Positions 1-11,684 of a stretch of 64,000 nucleotides of DNA are shown one piece after another; within the stretch, counting starts at the first letter, position 1; every line of letters starts with the position of its first letter. Under the pieces are notes generated by a model. That model ran no database searches, was not told the DNA's origin, and saw nothing but the letters and a program-made list of their open reading frames with translations. Origin of the DNA: Bradysia coprophila. Its lineage: Eukaryota > Arthropoda > Insecta > Diptera > Sciaridae. Location of the stretch: positions 2,232,001 through 2,296,000 of the forward strand of contig NW_023503608.1 in assembly GCF_014529535.1 (NCBI RefSeq), given 5' to 3'. A program made the translations under genes and the position numbers.

Positions 1-516
1 CAATATATTTGTTATGTCTCCTATAACTTACAACTGCTGAAGTTAAAGAACTCGTTTTGTAATAATAAATAAAAGTTTCAGAATTGGCTGGGCATCTGTT
101 ATCCAAAGAAGTGATGATTTCTAGCAAAATTCAAATAAATGAAGTGAAATATTTTGTATCGAAATCTCTATATATAACAAACAGAAGTTAGAGATTGGTT
201 GACTCCCTGTGCCAAGCTTCCCGTTTTTGAAAGGTAACTTTGTAATTCAACATTTCATCGGTGAGAACTCATCAGTGAGTGATCATTTATAAAACTGTAC
301 TCTTGTCATTCAGTAAACATCGAGGGGTTACCGATTCAGTAAATGTTCAGTGAATGCCTCGAGAAAATATGCAAATCGTGTCACAAAATTTTCAGTAATC
401 GGTTAACCCTCGGTAGAATGACGTCGTTAGAATGATTAGAATGACAACTTCATCAGTGTGAACATCAAAGTTTGTTAATCTTGTGTAAATCAAATACGAG
501 TGGAACTAATGTCGCA

Positions 517-1475
517 TATCAGTAAACTTTATTTAATCAACGTTGTTATAACTTGGAATATTATATTAAGGATTAGGATAACGTGGGTGAGAAACGTTGT
601 TAGGTCAGACTGTAACGGAATAATAATAACAAGACCTGAACATTAATGATATTTAACTGAGTCATAAAAAACGTAACATAAACGATCAGACAGTTGAATC
701 GACGTATATGTAAACTTAATGGTGTCGTTTTCTGGTTCCATCACTTGCAGTCACTGTTAAAATGATTACCTTGTCAAAAATTTAGAAGAAAACAGAAAAT
801 GAATGGAAATGAAACGTTTACTAGACACAAATTAAATCTGACAAAGTCGATTTCAATGGAGACGTTAGTTAATTTTGCTGCAGGTGTATGCTGACAATAT
901 CAGCCATTTCATGACTGACCTCATCGAATTTGTGTTATATTAACATGACATCAGAATCAAAGATATAACACAAATAAATTCAATAAATTAAAGGAAGAAG
1001 CATAACAAAATAATCATTTAAATGCAAGAAAAGGACCATAGAGCAAAAAGATAAGAAGAAACATAATCAATCAACGAAACATCAGCATCAGTAAACTTTA
1101 TTTAATCAACGTTGTTATAGCTTGGAATATTCTATTGATGATTAGGATAACGTAGGTGGGAAAGGGGGCTTTAGCCTCTGATCAGGACTGAACATTATCG
1201 ATATTTAACTGAGTCATAAAAAACGTAACACAAACGACCAGACGGTTGAATCGACATCCATTTATCAACGTAAACTCAATGGTTTCGTTTTCTGGTTACA
1301 TCACTTGCAGTCACTGTTAAAGTGACTACCTTGTCAAAAATTTAAAACAAAAGCAGAAAATGGATTGAAATGAAACGTTTGCTAGACACAAATTATAAAT
1401 CCGACAAAGTCGATTTCCATGGAGACTGACCTCATCGAAATGGTATTATATTAACATGGCATCCGAATCGTAACT
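517..1475. repeat. Old direct duplication, two copies
   Basis: A block at about 517-960 is repeated in the same orientation at about 1086-1475, offset 569 bases at the start. The copies share long runs, for example the stretch starting AGTAAACTTTATTTAATC and a later one with TCTGGTTCCATCACTTGCAG. Copy 2 lacks about 50 bases present near 865-915 of copy 1, and there are scattered substitutions. No open frame is conserved between the copies, so this looks like non-coding tandem duplication. The rest of 1-2160 shows nothing recognisable. Confidence 0.75.
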
Positions 1476-2164
1476 CATTAAAAATGTGTCTATGTCCAAT
1501 GTCCCGATAAGAAAAGCTTTTGGTGTCCGGGTATAACAAAACAAATCGATTTTGTATCTACAATTTTGATGACGAGAAACACTTATATCAACGTGAAAAC
1601 CTAGTTCTTTTCAAAATAAATGTCGTCTGAGACTAATGACGAATATACGAAGTCTTTTAATCTGTGCCTCTGGCTATAATATAAAAATTAAAAATCATTG
1701 TTACGATTTACGAGCCGGCGTCGCTTCAAAATGAGTAGGTAAAATCGGTTCTTGTATATTATACAATGTATAACTTAAGAAACATCAATCTATTCGCGTT
1801 TATCTTATCACGGAGTTCTTTAATTTTCATAATTTTTTATTAGTAAGCTTTATCCATCAATTGATGTGGACGTGATTAAAGTAAATTGTTATTTCGAATA
1901 TTAAAAATATTAAATGTGGCGTTTCTGTTATCAAATACAAGTCTCTCCTCTGTTGTATAGCTATCATCGCATATGTTTACGACGTTTATATCCATAACAC
2001 GATTCATTTACATTCGCTGATAGTGGCACTGATTAAATCAAAATGTAGAGACATACCAGCACATAAATTGCCATTGCATTTGTCAATATTTGAATGTTTC
2101 AACAAATAGCAAAGAATCAAAAATTTGAAAAAAAGTCAACTTAAAAAAAGAAGAATCGGCAGAC

Positions 2165-2368
2165 TTAATCGATAAAAATAACCTTCAAATCCGGCTTTTT
2201 ATTGAAGTTTTCTTCGTCGTTGTTTCTGTTTTGATTCGATTTCATTGAAATTAACAAAACAAACAAATGAATGAAAAAAAGAAGAAGAAATGAGAGAATA
2301 CAGGTTACCAGCACAATGACTTTCGGTGTTAGACTCTTGTATATATGGGCTTGACCATCACTCATCAT
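2165..2368 (-). other. Short ORF with one membrane segment, unproven gene
   Basis: A 67-codon minus-strand frame starts with two ATG codons and encodes about 15 polar residues, a very hydrophobic run of about 25 residues (VIVLVTCILSFLLLFFIHLF...) and then a charged Asn/Lys-rich tail. This is the shape of a type II membrane protein N-terminus or a first exon. A possible donor lies after the Lys codon near 2180 but its sequence (GTTATT) is weak, and no partner exon is visible toward the left edge. It may be chance. Confidence 0.2.
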
Positions 2369-3196
2369 CTTTATACAATGCCAGCATGATTGAAAAGAGA
2401 GGTCACAATTACAAAAAAAAAATCAAACGTTTAATCAAAAACTCACTTTTTATTCAATGCAGATTCGAACTATTACCCACGAAAGATTAAACAAATTACG
2501 CAACAATGAACATAACTGCGTGAATTAAAATTGATTGATAATCATCGGAAAGAGAAGTTTAATTAGTTAAAGAGGACATCACCGAAAAATCACAATTAGA
2601 AATTTCATTCTTCAAAAAATCACACACGAATATGTTTGACAGACGATAGACACGTATATTTCATAGGATAGGATACTTACATACCGAAAGTTATATATTA
2701 ACACTTTTCGGTTCAATTAACTGTACACTTTTAAATGACAACAACAGAAAAAAAAACTTTTGACGATAAAAATTAAGAATTTAATTTGCTATCATTTTGC
2801 TATGTCAAAATTACACAGAATATTCATATCGACGAACAATGTTTACAGCAAACCACAAGCAAAGACGAATCGAAATTAATCAGTGACGTTTGTAAATGAA
2901 TGAACGATATCAGTGAATGTGGTGCCCATTGACAGTATAGCGGTAATTGCGGGAAGTTTCAGTGTTTATACCAGTGCCGCATTCAACACTAAAAAACATT
3001 TTCATAATACATTTGGCAGCTGCTCTGCTCTGCAGCTGGAACATCAACGATGTTCTTGCCAAAACACCTAAAACCCGCCGGCAGAGACAGACACGCACAA
3101 TATTTTCCATGTTATGGTCTAGAAACCAGGAAAGGTTTTAGAAAAATCTATACGTATTTTCAACAGAATGAAATAGTTATTTACATCACAAGAGAT

Positions 3197-3280
3197 AAAA
3201 AGGTGAAAAGTAGAGGTTTCGTGTGAATTTTGTTGATCCGAGGCGAAGAAGAGGTCAATAAACACACGAAAACGAGACTG
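3197..3280. repeat. Dispersed repeat, copy 1
   Basis: This stretch (AAAAGTAGAGGTTTCG, then TTTTGTTGATCCGAGGCG, then ACACACGAAAACGAGACT) recurs in the same order at about 22705-22780. It is probably part of an old MITE whose ends I cannot place. Confidence 0.6.
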
Positions 3281-3943
3281 ATGAAAAGAATTATCTGTGT
3301 TGCGGTTGAGTTTCGAACCAACATCTGGCCATCCTTCAATAATTCAATGTGAACTCTCGATTTACACACCGCGCTATTGATGATTGCCCTTACCTGCTTC
3401 GAATTCCACCAAGTGTTACAAACGTCATACCAATCGTTTTTGCCCCCAGAACTTCGTACGGGGCTAAAAATGTTAATAAAAAGGTGGTCAGCTCAGTTCT
3501 TCAATTATATTATAGCGAGGTGACAAATGATATACTGGTACTACCAGTCTGATACAGTAAAAGGAATTCTTTGTGTTAATTCGTTTTTAATTATCAAATT
3601 AGCAATAATAAAATCTTCCACATACGAACATATTCATAGGAGATACATCAACGTTCCCAAACAAGTTTTGTTTAAATGGATGGACAGCGTATTAATAGTC
3701 TGGTGTGTTGTGATGTCCAAATCTAATCCAAAGTATTTAAAATCTACTGTGCAGGTTTTGAAAGAGCTTAATAGTTATTTATGTAACAAGAATCATATGA
3801 AGGTATATTATCGCACTAGATGTCAGATTGCCAATCCGAGGCGAAGCCAGCATACGATTTGTGTTGCATATAACGTTTTATGCAATGAAGAAAATCGCAT
3901 AAATGCCTAAGATAATCTTAGTGTGTCTTCAGTAACACGTGAC

Positions 3944-4003
3944 TTTTATCGCACTAGTGCGATAAAACCTCTTATAAATCCTTTATCGCACTAGTGCGAT
4001 AAA
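3944..4003. repeat. Two perfect palindromes in tandem
   Basis: A 24-base perfect palindrome at 3944-3967 and a 22-base one at 3982-4003 share the core ATCGCACTAGTGCGAT. They are 14 bases apart. A half-site with the same core (ATCGCACTAGA) occurs near 3811. Such sites can be footprints of transposon ends or dimer-binding sites; no gene starts close by. Confidence 0.8.
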
Positions 4004-4407
4004 ATGCGTTCATACGACATTGCACACAGGCGTCGATGTTACAAATATCATCACTGAATTGCATAAAGGTTCTTTTGTATATACAGTGTAAGAATTAAGA
4101 AGTAACTTTTTCAGCGATTATAATCCAATCGATGTTATTCATTCCACATGTGGAATTCACGTCATAAGTCCGCCAAAAAATTAAATATTTTCTACTGGCA
4201 GTTGAACAAAATACCGCTGACTTCATGTAACAAATTTCAAAAACTGTGCGGTAAATGGCAAGGCTGTATACTTTGGGGAGGTCCCAATTTGCGTTATGTT
4301 TTGAAATTGAAGATACACGTCGTGAATGATGACTTTTAAGACAACACTTCTTAACACAAAACGATGGTCACACTTTTTCCAGAAAGGAAGGGGATACGAA
4401 GTTATCA

Positions 4408-4585
4408 TCGAAAATAAATTTTTTTCGCACAAATTTAGGCTACCACAAACCAATTTTTCCCTTAAAAGTAACACATTTTTACATACTTTATTGGTTTTTC
4501 TTTTTCAAAAAAAGATTTTTGTTCAGAGAAATCATCAAAACACGAATATTTTTGCGCAAAAATGTAGGCTAGAAAATTGCCAAGG
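4408..4585. repeat. Degraded arm of the hairpin element also found at 42.5 kb
   Basis: Segments such as CCAATTTTTCCCTTAAAAGTA and AGAAATCATCAAAACACGAA match the right arm of the long hairpin element at 42521-42873. The order is slightly rearranged near the end motif AATTTAGGCTAC. It is a fragment, not a complete element. Confidence 0.65.
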
Positions 4586-4924
4586 GATGAGCGCTCTTAA
4601 TAATCTGTCACTGTAAAGGATCAACTGTAGATTTTACAGTTTTTCATCAATAATCCATCGGTGAATCTGGACGTACATTCTAGTAGCGTTCGTAACGCTT
4701 AGAATTCGTAACTTGACAGTTGCGTGTATAGAGTCCCATAAGAACCATAAAGTTACGGATTTTTAAAGTTACGAACGCTTCGAGAACCTACGCCCTGTAT
4801 AGTCTTCTTATTGCATAGCGATAATAATGTTTTGAACTCAAATGTCGAAAGATTTTTTAGACGGGAACCTCTGGACTAAAATGTTCATATAGAAAAAGGG
4901 CGTCAAGACAAAGAAGAAAAATTT

Positions 4925-4962
4925 AATAAATATTAGGCTCACATTGACGCTACTGATTCAGT
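4925..4962 (+). promoter_or_regulatory. Core promoter of the secreted LRR gene
   Basis: A TATA-like run (AATAAATATTA, 4925-4935) lies about 25-35 bases upstream of a TCAGT initiator (4958-4962), which is followed 40 bases later by the proposed start codon at 5003. Spacing and motif fit an insect core promoter. Confidence 0.5.
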
Positions 4963-5002
4963 TTTCTTTCAACCTTCAAGAAGAGCAGTCCAATTTTTAA
5001 AG

Positions 5003-6141
5003 ATGAGGTACACGATTACATTATAGAATTTTCATTATTTGTGTAGGTACTAAGTGCGTTTGTTTCATCATTTCACAGAACTAGTAACAGCCTTTTATTA
5101 GTAACAATCATTCTGGGGATCGTTACATCCTTTGGAACTCAAACAGCTGGTCATGACGTCAAGTGTGAAGTTAAGGAAAAGAACACGCCGTTCGATAATC
5201 GTTTTGCAGTACAATTCCGGACAGTAGTTTCGTGCGTATTCAATGAGGATTTCGAGATTACCGTTCCATCAAAATTGACGAATCCAACGAATGAAAGTGT
5301 GACCGAACTGCGAATGACTCGCAACAAGAAGATAGGATTCCTGCCACAAGATATTAGCACATCGTTTCCAAAATTACGTTTAGTGGATGCGTTCGGTTGT
5401 GCTGTAAAGGAAATCACTAAATCGAGTTTTCGCGGCCTTACACTGGTGGACAAAATAGTTCTTGATGACAACGAAATTGCGAATATTGACGAGAACTCTT
5501 TCGACGATTTGTCGGAATTGAGACTATTGTACCTCGATAACAACAGAATTGCTAGTTTGCCTACAAAATTGTTTGAAAAACTTGAAAACTTGGACACACT
5601 CTACTTGAACGGCAATCAACTGCAAGAGCTGGATGCAAATTTGTTCAAAAACAACCGGAAACTCGCGTTACTTCATATAAACGAGAACAAGCTACAAACA
5701 TTACCACCGGCAATTTTTGATGGAATGACCCAAATGCGACAGATATGGTTGAAGGGCAATGAGATTGTCGATCTACCAGCTAACGTTTTCGAGCAATGCG
5801 AAAGTCTGGTGGACATTGACCTGTCACGGAACCGAATCAAGAGAATTGAGCCGAATTTACTTACCAAATTGGGTGAACTCAGAGATATTTCGTTTTCATT
5901 TAATCCATTGGAATTTATCGATTTGACCGTTTTCGATGGAAATACGCTATTGACCGAGATGTTTTTCAACGGTGTTGCTACAGCTGATATTCGAAACATT
6001 GAAAGAGTTGATCAGATGAAAAATATCAAGGGGCTTAGCTTCCACAATGGCTGCATCGGCGACCAGTTTCACGAAGGGAACTTGGAGAAATTGAAGGAGA
6101 TTGTCAGAATGCGTTGTATTGCTACAGTTAAGGCCGAATAA
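5003..6141 (+). CDS. Secreted leucine-rich repeat protein
   Basis: Two exons: a mini-exon ATGAG (5003-5007), a 71-nt intron with GT..AG ends, and 5079-6141. The join restores Arg at codon 2 and gives 355 residues. The start was chosen because the large open frame has no ATG upstream of the LRRs, whereas the splice creates a signal peptide (MRTSNSLLLVTIILGIVTSF). After about 75 residues with Cys, about ten LRRs of the LxxLxLxxNxI type follow (for example ELRLLYLDNNRIASLP and NLDTLYLNGNQLQEL), then a short Cys-containing cap. There is no membrane segment, so the protein is probably extracellular and binds a ligand through the LRR horseshoe. It is a shorter relative of the two membrane LRR genes at 48-56 kb. 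A polyadenylation signal AATAAA (6137-6142) overlaps the stop codon, implying a very short 3' UTR. The ligand is unknown. Confidence 0.88.
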
Positions 6142-6591
6142 ATCTTTCGATAATGTCAGTTTCTGTGTTCGTCGATAAAATTGTAATGGGAAAATAATAT
6201 TTTCGTTTTAAACTTGAAAGCTTTGTCTTTTTATCTGACTCGATTGTTGGCTGAAAATTTGCTGGAACTAAACAATTCGATTTAATGCTTGGACTAGAAA
6301 GAATTCTATAAAATGTTGCTTCTAACCAAAAGGAACAGTGAAGGGCTCTGAAAGGAATAGTGAAGGGCTCTGTGCAGCATTGGAATAGTAAGTAATTAGT
6401 GACTTAACGAAACTTATTAATCGGCCAGAATTTCGTGGTCTGGAAACAGTAAGCAATCCGAGCTCGATCCACAAACTTTATTCGTTCATAATACAGAAAA
6501 GAAAAAACTTGACAAATTCCAAATAAAAAGCTCGACGAAACCGCGACAACAATATAAAGAACATATCAACACGAACACTAAGTAATTTGGA

Positions 6592-6994
6592 TCATGGTTC
6601 TTTCTTCACGACATATTTACAGCAACCGCTTTTAACAATCACCTGGACTTGCTTCTCAGCTTCTTCATGTTGTTGCGCATCGTCGGGTTGCGGGAAAAAC
6701 TGTAACAATCTTTGGTAAAGATTGTGGCTTCACAAATCATGGACTGTCGCATACCTGCTGTACAATATCCTGGTTTTCCGCAATTCCTTCTTCCGTTTTT
6801 ACCGCTGCACACACTTTGGGTGTATTGTTAGACTTAGTGCCACACGACATCAAATTGCTGTAACATTCACTGCGTACGGCCGGAGATTTCGGCTTTGAAT
6901 CAAAATATTTCTCATAGCCAGCATTCATCTGTTCCACCACTGAAAACATACTTATCGCGTGGCTTGGTACAGTTGATTTTTTGGTGGGCTCCAT
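6592..6994 (-). CDS. Small two-exon gene, function unknown
   Basis: Read on the minus strand, the exons are 6994-6755 and 6699-6592, joined across a 55-nt intron (GTATGC...TTACAG) in phase 0. The predicted 115-residue protein starts MEPTKKSTVPSHAISMF, has about six Cys residues (including ECYSNLMSC and SGCCKY), a Glu/Gln-rich middle and a basic end (KYVVKKEP). The frame stays open upstream of this ATG to 7123 without another Met, and an acceptor-like TTTCTACAG lies near 7085, so an extra 5' exon is possible. A minus-strand polyadenylation signal lies at 6477-6482. I do not recognise the family. Its reality rests on the good intron and downstream signal. Confidence 0.55.
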
Positions 6995-7376
6995 ATCGTA
7001 TCCCAAATGGCAGTTATTCACACAAAAACGTTGAGGACACCACAAAAAATCAATTGTCAAAATTGTAAATGGAAATATTATTTGAAAAGACTGTAGAAAT
7101 AAATTGAAACGATGAATCGGCAATTTTGGAAGTTTTTTGAAAACTAATCCGTTTAGCTGTTATAACAAAAGTCACAATCTATTCAACGCAGGGTTGCATT
7201 TCATGAGATTCACATGTGCAAGGATGTGGTAGGAAGTGATGTGCTTTCTTACGAACTTCAGCCTGTTTACTAAAATTGTTTGTGACTCTGTATCACATCC
7301 ATTTATTTTTCTTCCTCTGCTGTTGTAAATAATGAAATAACACAACCGATATCAACAAGTAAATAACAGGCAGAGA

Positions 7377-7540
7377 GCAACGCACTTCAAGCAAAAGTGG
7401 TACTCTAAATAGGGTACTGAAACTTCACAGTGCTTCATACAAAATTTTACACTATAAAAAGAGTGGGGATAAAATTTCATACAAAATAGAACTCTATTTG
7501 GCAGGTGTCAATCGAAGCACTTTTGCTTGGAGTGCGTTGC
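7377..7540. mobile_element. MITE family A, complete copy
   Basis: The ends are inverted repeats of about 23 bases: GCAACGCACTTCAAGCAAAA at the left and TTTTGCTTGGAGTGCGTTGC at the right, differing by one base. Sub-terminal blocks with CTCTAAATAG / CTATTTGGCAG are also inverted. There is no coding capacity. Relatives lie at 27999-28335 and 40463-40585, with decayed pieces at 8075-8345 and about 44226-44410. Confidence 0.8.
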
Positions 7541-7721
7541 AGAGAGTTATAAAATCGGCAAATGGTTCAATTAAGCTACGGCACATCTAATTACTGCAAA
7601 AAGCGAAGGAAGGAAATATCATCATGTGAATGACGTCTGGTATAATGGAGGAGATATAATAGCTGCCGTAGTTTACCATTTCTGTACATCGACACAATGT
7701 TTAAATTACCAAAGTCTACCG

Positions 7722-7796
7722 AAACAAAGCAAAAACTGAAAAAATTCAATTTTGTCTCTCACACGGAGTACTTTTTTGGTAAGTAGAAATCAAGCC
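7722..7796. mobile_element. MITE family B, fragment
   Basis: The stretch with CAATTTTGTCTCTCACACGG and AGTACTTTTTTGGTAAGTAG matches one end of the fuller copies at 12170-12292 and 27352-27470 (the latter in reverse). The other end is missing. Confidence 0.7.
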
Positions 7797-8074
7797 TTAG
7801 TCCTTTGGGACTTAGAGCTCTTTATACTTTGAATATGGTCACTTGTCTCTAGAGTGAGGTTCAAAAGTATTGCTTCACTGCTATACTTTGCTAGACGTTC
7901 TATATTTAGACCAATAACGGACTATGATTTTATGGATAACTCCTATCTCTCAACAGAAAACTATATTAACGCTCTTTTGTTCTTTACATTACATTTTCTT
8001 ATTTTTCTGTATGGAATGAGCCAAATACAACAACAACAAAAAGTTACAGCACAACTAATGTGCTTAAACAACGT

Positions 8075-8345
8075 ACTGCAAGCTAAAGTGACAGATGCCA
8101 AATAGAGTACTATTTTGTACAGTTACAGTGTTGTACAGTTGTGTGATACACTGTCAAGTTTCAGTACCCTAATAAGACCTTCCTGTCTTATACATTGTGG
8201 ATTTGAGCACTATTTCGACTATTTCACAGGACTCTCAATGATTGACGCTGTCGGCAAGTCGGTCACTTCTGTCACTTCATCGAACAATGATTTTGATTTT
8301 TGAATTTCGTATTTCAAAAGACCGACTCGAAGTCAGTGCCATCGC
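8075..8345. mobile_element. MITE family A, decayed copy
   Basis: The left end is recognisable (GCAAGCTAAAGTGACAG, GCCAAATAGAGTA). The inner part (ACAGGACTCTCAATGATTG, TGTCGGCAAGTCGGTCACTT, AAAAGACCGACTCGAA) is shared with the 27999-28335 copy, showing they come from one longer parent. Confidence 0.65.
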
Positions 8346-9104
8346 TGATTTTTGCGGTAGTGACGATAACAATTTCCACAATCTATTCTTATGATAACCG
8401 TTTTTGAGTGGTTTATTTTTCGAATTTTCTTTTTAAAATAGTTGTTAAAAAAGAGACATGATATATCATACCCCTTCCACTCGTCATATCCACCTATCAT
8501 ACAAGTATCTATATTTTCCGTATAATAAGCTCTTTTGCTTATAGTTTTTTCTTAAATAATAACTTGGGTTTTTAAAACTTTGGAAAGAACAAACATCTCT
8601 GATTAATTTCCGTATTTATCAGACTTAGCTTCAATATTTCATCTATAACAAACATTTTTTTGCACGCATGAGCTAGGTACCTAATTAGAATTTAAAAAAA
8701 TAATATAAAAAAAAATTTACACTGCCAAAATTGTTGCTAAAAATATATAATCAAAGAAAATTGTTGTCTTTTTACAATAAATACGTAATTAATGTTCTCC
8801 AATATTTTATAACTTATACAGACAAAATTGAGATACGTGAGTCGCACAAGATTCATCATTATTTATTTTGCCAAAATTGATTATATACAAATATCGCACA
8901 GACTGGTCGTGGTGCCAGTATCCTCAATAAGTAAAAAATTCCGACTTCCGAAGTTGCATTTCATTATCTTAGAGATATTTGTTTAACAATGCTTTGATTG
9001 GAGAAAGAAAAACAGCTATACTGCTATATCTGAACCGGTCTAACCTACGTTTTCGTACATCTGATTGAATGCGTCGTGTGGCCGTGTGGGCACCTAAATT
9101 ATAT
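8346..9104. other. AT-rich intergenic stretch
   Basis: I see no gene here. The short minus-strand frame at 8969-9151 runs into the MITE that follows and has no supporting features. Confidence 0.5.
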
Positions 9105-9292
9105 TTCCTAACTAGTGTTGAAATATCGCGCCTTCGTCGCTCATTTCCCACGTCGTTTAGGAAAAACGTTGTTCCTAACTTATGCTAAATGTCTTTTTTA
9201 TCGAATTCGATTCCAGCTCGAGCCGGAGGCTCATTCGCTAAAAAAGCATTTTAGCATGCTCTAGGAAAAATACTGGTTAGGAAAAATCTTTT
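9105..9292. mobile_element. MITE family C, copy 1
   Basis: Inverted sub-terminal blocks (TAGGAAAAACG / CTAGGAAAAATA, and GCTAAATGTCTTTTTTATCG / CGCTAAAAAAGCATTTTAGC) surround a GC-richer loop with CTCGAGCCGGAGGCTC. The left end CTAACTAGTGTTGAAATATC is shared with the copy at 50573-50760; other relatives are at 12955-13085 and 36427-36572. Confidence 0.65.
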
Positions 9293-9551
9293 TCATAACT
9301 TCTTGTGCCCAAACTTTTGTCAACCGCGGCTTTTCGCAAGTAGACCTACACACAAGTCTTCACCGTAATAAATTGTTTTTTTTTTTTGTAAAAAAAATTA
9401 GTAATATTACATTTGTGATGATACAAATTCTCTACTGAAGTCAGAACAGTCTTTGCCTTTGAAAGAATCGCAATAAGTTTTGTCTTAGATCGTCGATTCT
9501 GGAAAACATTTTCTTGGGAAAATTTGTGTGATTAACTGTAACCTACGGATA

Positions 9552-11684
9552 ATGATCGTCTTAATCGTTACAATAATTGTTACCGCTCTACTATGGATTA
9601 TTTTGGACAATTCAAATCGACGCAAACTACCACCCGGACCAATTAAACTTCCCATTTTCGGAAACGCTCTTCAAATTTCCCTTGCCGGCAAATTAACTGG
9701 GCCAGCGTATTACAAACTGTCCAAACAGTATGGCGACGTAATGAGTCTGAAAACGGGAACACTGGATTCGAGTAAGAATTTACGATTATGTCGCAATATT
9801 CCAAAAATACTCCATTGACTCCGCAATTTTTTGTGTGTTACGTATCAGTCGTTTTGTCATCGTATGAAGTGATGCGTGAACTATTTGCTAAGGACGAAGT
9901 CTCAGATAGACAGTGTGATGGAGCCGGTTTGGAACGGAACATGAACAGAAATATGGGTAATTTTTATAGTTGATTATGTACTATAAATATTATCATACAA
10001 CTCGTGAAACACCGAGTTTTATTATCAGTTCTATTAGCACAAGTTTCAAGAGATGTCGTTGTTGTCTAGAAGAGTTACTGATAAATGAGCGTCTGTAAAG
10101 TGTTAAATTTTTTTGTATAGTATAGAATTGACTACGCATTCTAAGATCTTGCTGGATTATGTCAGTAAGAGAATCCGGGTGCAAATGAAATCGATTTGCT
10201 GATATTTGCAGGAATAATATTTGCGAGTGGAAAAGTTTGGAAAGATCTAAGGCGATTCACGTTACGAAATCTCCGTGATTTCGGCTTTTCTAAATCAAAT
10301 TTAATGGAAAGTGCACAGCAAGAAGAGTTGCAAAACTTTGGAGAATATCTGACGGAAAAGTTAAAGAAAAGCAAAAACGGTGTGATGTCAATGCGTGGAT
10401 TTTTCAATTTACCCGTGTTAAATGTCGTCTGGAGTATGATTATGAGTGAACGATTTCCATACGATGATCCCAAATTAACACATTATATCCAACTGAATGA
10501 TGAGTTCTTTCTCAGTAACAATTTTGTATCCAGTTGGTCATTGTTTTTTCCTTTTCTGAGGAACTGGTTTCCGGAGCAAAGTGGCCGAAATGCTATTCTT
10601 AGGAGTGTCGATGGTCTGCAGCATTTTATTCGGGTTTGCTTTGTTCACGGTAGACCTTCAATTTAATGACTCTCTGATTTAATTAGGGAGTGATTGAGGA
10701 TTGTCGACGGAAGGAGATTTACAAGATCAATCCACAAAATTTGGTCGACGTATTTTTAGAGAAAATTGAGTCTGAAAAAAATGATCCAAGCACATCATTC
10801 ACTGGTGAGTGATGGCTAACCTAGTTCGATAAAAGTGGAACACCGATAATAATGTCAGAACACATTTCGTCTCAGATGATCAGTTATTGATTACTATGCT
10901 GGACATTTTCCAAGCTGGCCTGGAAACCACGAGCAACATGTTGTCTTGGACGATTCTGTTCCTAATATTAAATCCTCATGTGCAAGAACGGTTGTATGAA
11001 GAGATATCACGAGTAATTCCGAAGGGACAACCAATCACCTTGGATCATAAAAACAGGTTCACATTTCAGTATTTGAAAAATGTTTTTTTTTCAGAACTTC
11101 ATGATTATAGAATGCCCTATGCCCATGCGACAATACTGGAAAGTCATAGACGCGCCCGATTAATACCGATAGCCATTGGGCATAAGGTCGTTACCGATTT
11201 CGAATACCAAGGCTATTTGTTCAAGGCGGTAAATAATTTTTCAATCCGAAATATTTAACCATAATCTTCTGAGCTGTTCATTGATGAGCATAGGGAACGC
11301 CAGTATTTGCAAATACTTATGCAGTTTTGGTGAACGAAGAGTTGTGGAAGGATCCAGATCAATACTATCCCGAGAGATTTTTGAACGCAGATGGCAAAAT
11401 CGATAAACGAAAAGCTGAAATCATCAAAATAGTTTTCTCGCCTGGTATACCGGATTTGTTTGTTTGACGATCACCGGATTTTAACTAAAATTTCTTTAGG
11501 CAAGCGTATTTGCATTGGGGAATCAGTAGCGGAGAGCTCTATTTTCATGTTTTTGGTAGGACTTGTACAAATGTTTGAATTTCAATGCGTTCCTGGACAA
11601 CCGAAGCCGACTACAGTGCCACAAGTTGGATTCGCCTACTCTCCGCATAATTTCGATGTGGTTATTAAAGTCAGAGACAATTGA
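9552..11684 (+). CDS. Cytochrome P450, insect clan 2 type
   Basis: Eight exons (9552-9771, 9849-9956, 10212-10633, 10687-10804, 10876-11056, 11111-11228, 11294-11444, 11500-11684) join in frame to 500 residues, the usual P450 length. Visible marks in order: N-terminal membrane anchor (IVLIVTIIVTALLWII), proline hinge LPPGP, helix C motif WKDLRR, helix I oxygen-binding AGLETT, helix K ExxR (ESHR), PERF and the haem loop FSPGKRICIG, whose Cys ligates the iron. The enzyme should sit in the ER membrane and oxidise a small hydrophobic substrate with electrons from P450 reductase. The hinge and haem loop look most like clan 2 families such as CYP304/305, but I cannot name the family safely. The intron at 11057-11110 is 54 nt and open in frame; leaving it in would insert 18 residues before helix K, so it is modelled as spliced. 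Confidence 0.93.

Larger units (their letters stand above)
2369..4920. other. Intergenic, no supported gene
   Basis: Open frames here (for example 3527-3910 and 4326-4616) have no family resemblance, no signal peptide and no splice context. The stretch holds two perfect palindromes (3944-4003), a dispersed repeat (about 3197-3280) and a degraded copy of a hairpin element (about 4408-4585), listed separately. Confidence 0.6.

Noticed and set aside
2910-3141. Overlapping plus and minus frames of about 65 codons
   Set aside because: Both strands are open by chance; neither has a domain, a credible start context or a splice partner.
3527-3910. 127-codon plus-strand frame
   Set aside because: The composition looks random, with no domain, and it ends in the repeat-rich area next to the palindromes.
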